Shown: in pieces, positions 11,301-13,500 of the stretch
Position numbering within the stretch: position 1 is the stretch's first letter
Layout: every line of letters starts with the position of its first letter
Assembly (NCBI GenBank): GCA_012295275.1
Contig: CM022670.1
Span: 41,224,474-41,237,973, forward strand
From: Chrysomallon squamiferum
Taxonomy: Eukaryota > Mollusca > Gastropoda > Neomphalida > Peltospiridae
Direction of reading: 5' to 3'
DNA length: 13,500 bases
Made by a program: the position numbers and the translations under genes
Notes under the pieces: generated by a model
Database searches by the model: none
The model's input: the letters and a program-made list of their open reading frames with translations, nothing else
What the model was told of the DNA's origin: nothing

Positions 11301-13140
11301 TAACGTTTACAGTTTTATTTCTAGAAATGTTTCTGTCAACCCTTGTATAGTATGTCTACATCATTTAGTTATTTAATTTTTACAGTTTTATTTCTTGAAA
11401 AATGTTTATGTCAACCCTTGTATAGTATTTCTTAATTTAGTTAATTTTATTTGTGTTTTGTGAGTTTTAGTTTCTAGAATACATTTAGTGTCATCCCTTG
11501 TATATATGTCTAAATGAAGAAGATATTTAATTATGTTTATAAAATGAAGAAGATAGTAAATTTTATTTCTATAAACGTTTCTGAAGATAGTGAATTGTAT
11601 GTGTACAAAATTTAGTTAATTTACATGTATAAAGTTTTATTTCTAGAAATTGTAATGCGTTTACAGTTAAAGATAGTGAATTGTATGTCTATATCATTTA
11701 AGAAGATTTAATTTCTACAGTTTTATTTCTAGAAAACTGTATGTCAACACAGAATAAGATAATGTTTTGTATCATTTAAAGTTAAGAAGATTTCTAATTT
11801 TATTTCTTTATAAAGTTAAGTCTAGTGAACTGTATATATATAAAATAGAAGATAATTAACTGTAATTTTAAAGTTAAGTTTTAGTGAATTGTAAAGTTTA
11901 TATAGTAATAATGTATCACTGAACTGTGTATGTTTATAAAGTTAAAAAGATAGTGAATTGTATGTGTATACAGTTAAGAAGATAGTAAATGGTATGTGTA
12001 TACAGTTAAGAAGATAGTGAATTGTATGTGTATACAGTTAAGAAGATAGTGAATGGTATGTGTATACAGTTAAGAAGATAGTGAACTGTATGTGTATACA
12101 GTTAAGAAGAAAGTAAATGGTATGTGTATACAGTTAAGAAGATAGTAAACTGTATGTGTATAAAGTTAAAAAGATAGTGAATTGTATGTGTATACAGTTA
12201 AGAAGATAGTAAATGGTATGTGTATACAGTTAAGAAGAAAGTAAATGGTATGTGTATACTGTTAAGAAGATAGTGAACTGTATGTGTATACAGTTAAGAA
12301 GATAGTGAACTGGTATGTGTATAAAATTAAGAAGATAGTAAATTGTATGTGCATACAGTTTAGAAGATAGTGAACTGTACATGTATAAAATGAAGAAGAT
12401 AGTGAACTGTTGTTGCTGTGTTTCAGTCGAATCATGAACACGTGTTTCTGCAAGGAGAGGACAAGCTGTACATGAGTACCGGTGACACAGTGTACAAATC
12501 TTCTAGTCATTCCCAGCACTTCAAGGGAAGTAACCCCTGCCTCATCGGAAATGCATTCATAGGTACAAAACAGTGGCAGATAATACCTATATCACACAGT
12601 TACCTTGCCAGCAACTGGCCAATCCGAGTAAGTCATTTTATATATATATATATCTACTAAATTTTATTGTTTAATAGTCTTGCAGTTGTTTTAAGTAACC
12701 TTGTTGATCGGGAATTCATATTTCAAATATTACTTCTTTATTTCTTCACAGACAAAATTAATTACAAAATAAAAAGTGTATCGACTTGTTCAGAAATAAG
12801 GAGCTGCTAACAAATAAACATAAATCTATCACAGTCATAAATTCTGTTATTTTTTTATATAAAACTTTAATTTTTTTTGGTGAATTATTTTTCTTAATAT
12901 ATTATTTATGATTTTCTATAATTATCTGTTATTATTTTGTTACATTTTTATTTTTTATGTAAATTTAGACAAACACTGTGTGTGATTAAATATTAGAACT
13001 ACTCTGACTGATGTTTTGTGTGTTTGCAGTATTCTGCGGTGGACAGGGCAGGTCAGTGTGTGGCTGTGGCAGGTAAAACTGGGTTCGCTCACTACGCACT
13101 CTTTAACAGAAAGTGGAAGCTGTTTGGCAATGAAATGCAG
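2114..13140 (+). CDS. RIC1: RIC1 homologue, partial gene: nine internal exons of the N-terminal beta-propeller region
   Basis: Seen: exons 2114-2256, 6408-6541, 7110-7201, 7660-7748, 9892-10036, 10404-10452, 11060-11203, 12427-12627 and 13030-13140 total 1108 bp. They join with matching phase at all eight junctions to about 369 codons without a stop. All introns are GT-AG. Recognised by colinear match, from memory, to animal RIC1 over roughly residues 150-500 of ~1,400, with landmarks such as HGVW, YRLMAFGC, WSVFG, TLGGD, SVNPC, LQGEDKLY, SNWPIR and KWKLFG in the right order. Known of the family: RIC1 pairs with RGP1 as the guanine-nucleotide exchange complex for RAB6 at the Golgi, acting in endosome-to-trans-Golgi retrograde transport; the N-terminal half is WD40-like propeller blades. 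Start codon, first exons and the C-terminal RIC1 domain are outside the window. No conserved segment appears to be skipped between the visible exons. Confidence 0.93.
2419..2456. repeat. (TG)n microsatellite
   Basis: An almost pure TG dinucleotide run with one interruption (tctg) near 2427-2430. It lies about 165 bp downstream of the exon a donor. Confidence 0.97.
2683..2735. repeat. remnant of a dispersed repeat (copy 2)
   Basis: It shares the acagga-aacacatacca core and the following cttttgacacaccag-type segment with 15-75, in the same orientation. The element is probably truncated, because similarity fades after about 50 bp. Confidence 0.4.
2758..2805. repeat. 24-bp tandem duplication
   Basis: Two adjacent identical copies of a 24-bp unit containing tatgcctggttgcatg and a gtgtgtggg tail, at 2758-2781 and 2782-2805. 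They sit in a wider GT-rich stretch that runs to about 2850. Confidence 0.9.
4209..4310. repeat. AAAT/AAT microsatellite
   Basis: A run of AAAT units passes into a run of about 17 AAT units. A shorter AAAT run lies just upstream at 4091-4110. The orientation is complementary to the ATTT run at 5291-5372. Confidence 0.95.
5259..5372. repeat. poly(A) run followed by (ATTT)n
   Basis: Six T (5254-5259) are followed by 17 A (5260-5276), then ATT units and a long ATTT run to about 5372. The whole 4740-5372 stretch is dominated by T-rich low-complexity sequence. Confidence 0.95.
5618..5639. repeat. poly(A) run (22 bp)
   Basis: An uninterrupted run of A. It could be the tail of an old retroposed element, but I see no recognisable body upstream. 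Confidence 0.9.
5921..6064. repeat. two (AAT)n runs
   Basis: About nine AAT units lie at 5921-5949, and a poly(A)-AAT run lies at 6039-6064, with unique A+T-rich sequence between them. Confidence 0.9.
6408..6541 (+). CDS. RIC1: RIC1 exon b
   Basis: Acceptor ttaaaag has a weak polypyrimidine tract (gctttgttttaaaag). Donor is AACG|gttagt. Two bases complete the alanine codon begun by exon a, and the exon ends on a whole codon. The protein reads SKLTYDDGIVVQMEYSPTLG, then a strand GYCLVLSSGKALFVIP, and STRSEK. This corresponds to the RIC1 stretch with DMEYCATLDGF and NDGKVGFITP, i.e. one propeller blade. An ATG at 6365 lies in frame upstream but only in intron sequence, so it is not a supported start. 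Confidence 0.92.
6542..7109 (+). other. intron b-c (568 bp)
   Basis: Donor gttagt, acceptor aattttcag. It contains an imperfect A+T hairpin at 6616-6649 flanked by direct repeats CTACATCA (6607-6614 and 6652-6659). It also has two related segments beginning caagggtgc near 6966 and 7017. No coding potential was seen. Confidence 0.9.
7110..7201 (+). CDS. RIC1: RIC1 exon c
   Basis: Acceptor aattttcag; donor CGCAG|gtaaac. It begins on a whole codon and ends two bases into one. It encodes SAHGVWAQELSNATALAVNH followed by RYRLMAFGCR. The HGVW and YRLMAFGC motifs are among the best conserved of the RIC1 propeller, and the residues around them align without gaps. The exon is too short to appear as a long open frame and was found from its splice sites and family match. 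Confidence 0.93.
7202..7659 (+). other. intron c-d (458 bp)
   Basis: Donor gtaaac, acceptor ctctttcag. Plain A+T-rich sequence; I see nothing notable in it. Confidence 0.9.
7660..7748 (+). CDS. RIC1: RIC1 exon d (its 3' end is the seed of the downstream tandem array)
   Basis: Acceptor ctctttcag; donor CCAG|gttagt. The first base completes a serine codon; 29 codons follow, then one base. It encodes GQGVVYMIDEAVGALEISHK and then LVISSKDYP. Family landmarks are the VYxID strand, SHKL, and YPD completed by the next exon. The last 37 bp (7712-7748, coding SHKLVISSKDYP) recur, with the donor attached, many times in the following intron. Reading on past the donor gives a stop at once (CCA GGT TAG), so correct splicing at this first donor is required for a full protein. 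Confidence 0.93.
7712..9647 (+). repeat. tandem array whose unit contains the exon d 3' end and its 5' splice site
   Basis: The simple unit is 29 bp (first intronic copies 7749-7777 and 7778-7806) and carries AAAGACTATCCAG|GTTAGT. A longer composite unit of 63 bp (for example starts at 8169, 8232 and 8295) adds a TAACAATTTAGTCACACAAAC segment and usually has GGTTGGCC in place of GGTTAGTC. The array begins inside exon d at 7712 and fills almost all of the d-e intron. By eye I counted about 38 copies of TATCCAG, of which about 22, including the true one, are followed by the exact donor GTTAGT. Copies are nearly identical through the middle and decay after about 9530. No frame through it stays open on either strand. 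Confidence 0.97.
7749..9891 (+). other. intron d-e (2,143 bp), about 90% tandem array
   Basis: Donor gttagt, acceptor gttgttgtag. Only about 9648-9891 is unique sequence, which presumably holds the branch point and acceptor. A second acceptor-like site (ctgtgtttcag ending at 9698) lies in this unique part, but after exon d it would lead to a stop within four codons. Confidence 0.9.
9892..10036 (+). CDS. RIC1: RIC1 exon e
   Basis: Acceptor gttgttgtag; donor TACAG|gtatta. Two bases complete the aspartate of YPD, and the exon ends two bases into a codon. It encodes a textbook WD40-like blade: GAVQCMKWTPDGTALALCW, a turn RSG, the strand AFSLWSVFG in the place of the usual WD dipeptide, and then LLVSTLGGDY. 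The RIC1 family has GAVKLMRWSPD and LSLWSVFG at the same place. This is one of the two clearest exons for identifying the gene. Confidence 0.95.
10037..10403 (+). other. intron e-f (367 bp) with GT-rich 5' end
   Basis: Donor gtatta, acceptor ttattttcag. A GT/GC-rich alternating purine-pyrimidine stretch occupies about 10050-10112, starting some 14 bp after the donor. The rest is ordinary A+T-rich sequence. Confidence 0.9.
10404..10452 (+). CDS. RIC1: RIC1 exon f (49-bp small exon)
   Basis: Acceptor ttattttcag; donor AATG|gtaggt. One base completes a serine and 16 whole codons follow, reading MSNDSLKLYPSPIKSM. This fits the short RIC1 linker between LGGDF and SMSWG, where the family has an S-D-x-x-K-x-x-P-x-K-I-x-S-M pattern. 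At 49 bp it is the smallest exon here. It is supported by phase continuity on both sides as well as by the family match. Confidence 0.86.
10453..11059 (+). other. intron f-g (607 bp)
   Basis: Donor gtaggt, acceptor gtgatttcag. No repeat array. A 62-codon minus-strand frame at 10766-10954 has no recognisable similarity and is not called. I see nothing else. Confidence 0.88.
11060..11203 (+). CDS. RIC1: RIC1 exon g (its 3' end is duplicated in the next intron)
   Basis: Acceptor gtgatttcag; donor TATA|gtatgt. It is exactly 48 codons with whole-codon boundaries. It starts EWGLEGYHLWMV, passes through an acidic, less conserved loop (IEEEQDSIYEPFE), and ends LLQFYFLKSALSVNPCI. Family landmarks are SWGAEGYHLW and FIKSVLTVNPC. 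The last 18 bp plus the donor are repeated three more times with a 73-bp period just downstream. Read-through would add nine codons before a TAA. Confidence 0.93.
11186..11480 (+). repeat. 73-bp tandem repeat containing the exon g 3' end and its donor
   Basis: Copies begin at 11186 (exonic), 11259 and 11332, with an exact 73-bp period, then near 11407 with changes, and a faint copy near 11485. Each of the first three carries TCTGTCAACCCTTGTATA followed by the donor GTATGT and the same following ~50 bp, differing at only a few positions. The first 18 bp of the first copy are the last six codons of exon g. Confidence 0.96.
11204..12426 (+). other. intron g-h (1,223 bp), built largely of tandem repeats
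   Basis: Donor gtatgt, acceptor gctgtgtttcag. The 73-bp repeat occupies the 5' part. A degenerate middle (about 11500-11930) mixes pieces resembling both arrays (ttttatttctagaaa and agttaagaagat motifs). The 32-bp array fills the 3' part. Little unique sequence remains. Confidence 0.9.
11930..12413. repeat. 32-bp tandem array, ~15 units, ending beside the exon h acceptor
   Basis: CAGTTAAGAAGATAG starts recur at 11971, 12003, 12035, 12067, 12099 and 12131 and onward, a regular 32-bp period. A one-base insertion disturbs the register near 12312. Variants alternate GAATTG, AAATGG and GAACTG before TATGTGTATA. The last unit ends about 14 bp before the exon h acceptor, leaving only the pyrimidine tract as unique sequence. 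Confidence 0.96.
12427..12627 (+). CDS. RIC1: RIC1 exon h
   Basis: Acceptor gctgtgtttcag; donor CCGA|gtaagt, a near-consensus 5' splice site. It is 67 whole codons. It begins SNHEHVFLQGEDKLYMSTGD, continues through a serine-rich loop, then QWQIIPISHSYLASNWPIR. RIC1 has SNQEQVLLQGEDRLY and YLESNWPIR here. From memory, the loop between these motifs is somewhat longer in vertebrates. A minus-strand open frame over the first part of this exon is a shadow. Confidence 0.95.
12628..13029 (+). other. intron h-i (402 bp)
   Basis: Donor gtaagt, acceptor tgtttgcag. It has a short (TA)n run at about 12637-12652, then A+T-rich sequence with nothing recognisable. Confidence 0.9.
13030..13140 (+). CDS. RIC1: RIC1 exon i (last visible)
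   Basis: Acceptor tgtttgcag; donor TGCAG|gttagt. It is 37 whole codons: YSAVDRAGQCVAVAGKTGFA, then HYALFNRKWKLFGNEMQ. It matches the RIC1 segment [23 protein letters not shown] and KWKLFGN. The next conserved family segment (rich in tryptophan, around GGLAWW) is not found before the window ends, so the following exon lies downstream. Two overlapping open frames cover this exon. The family match fixes the frame as the one in which 13030-13032 is TAT. Confidence 0.95.
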
Positions 13141-13500
13141 GTTAGTTTCTGTTTCTTCAGTTCTACAGCCTCTGATCTTTCTCCATTTGTTTTTAGTATG
13201 TGTGATCCCTTACGTAAATGCTTTTATCCATAAGGTGTAAACATTTTTTTTTAAAAAGACCCCAATACCTGTAGTTTAATATGTATTTAGTAGGCAAATT
13301 GTGACCCATGACATCCAAACAGGTTTTAGTCATATGGTCAGTTACTGTTCATATACCCTTTATCTAAGATAATAATCCTAAGCTGTTTAGAGCATTTTTA
13401 TGAACATTGTTATTTGTTGGATGTGAAAAAGAGCCTCTAATTTGTCCAAACTCATCTGGTTATATGTTTGAAACTAAACTTGATACAGGGATGAATGAGA
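13141..13500 (+). other. start of the next RIC1 intron
   Basis: It begins with donor gttagt and runs to the window end. No acceptor followed by a RIC1-like segment is visible, so the intron is longer than 360 bp. No repeat array was seen. Confidence 0.85.

Noticed and set aside
12262-12519. 85-codon minus-strand open frame
   Set aside because: It is the antisense of exon h plus translated 32-bp repeat, which explains its repetitive words.

Overview
The window is a piece of an animal nuclear genome, not prokaryotic. It holds nine short coding exons (49-201 bp, visibly richer in G+C than their surroundings) on the + strand. They are separated by very A+T-rich introns, every splice junction is GT-AG, and the reading phase carries through all eight internal junctions. 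Joined on paper, they give about 369 uninterrupted codons that I recognise as the N-terminal beta-propeller part of RIC1 (RAB6A-GEF complex partner 1, KIAA1432 family). The gene is open at both ends: exons for the first ~150 residues lie upstream, and those for the large C-terminal RIC1 domain lie downstream. Repeat content and a dispersed element (1-75 and 2683-2735) suggest a lophotrochozoan, most likely a mollusc. That is an inference from memory and is much less certain than the gene call.

Layout: 1-1253 intron with a tRNA-like SINE candidate and microsatellites; 1254-2104 a ~19-bp minisatellite running up to the splice acceptor of the first visible exon; exon 2114-2256; a 4.15-kb A+T-rich intron; exons 6408-6541, 7110-7201 and 7660-7748; a 2.1-kb intron that is almost entirely a tandem array (to about 9647); exons 9892-10036, 10404-10452 and 11060-11203; a 1.2-kb intron built of 73-bp and then 32-bp tandem repeats; exons 12427-12627 and 13030-13140; then intron to the window end.

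The most notable structure is the relation between tandem repeats and splice sites. In the 7749-9891 intron, the repeated unit contains the last 37 bp of the preceding coding exon plus its 5' splice site, so roughly twenty copies of the exact donor sequence lie in tandem behind the real one. The 11204-12426 intron shows the same kind of event independently: the last 18 bp of the exon plus its donor are repeated with a 73-bp period, and a 32-bp array then runs up to the next acceptor. A third array (1254-2104) ends at an acceptor, and each of its units carries a branch-point-like TAAC. In total about 4 kb, or 30% of the window, is tandem repeat touching splice sites of one gene.

I found no second gene, RNA gene with clear structure, CRISPR array or mobile element with coding capacity. 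Open frames outside the nine exons look like chance or repeat-derived frames.
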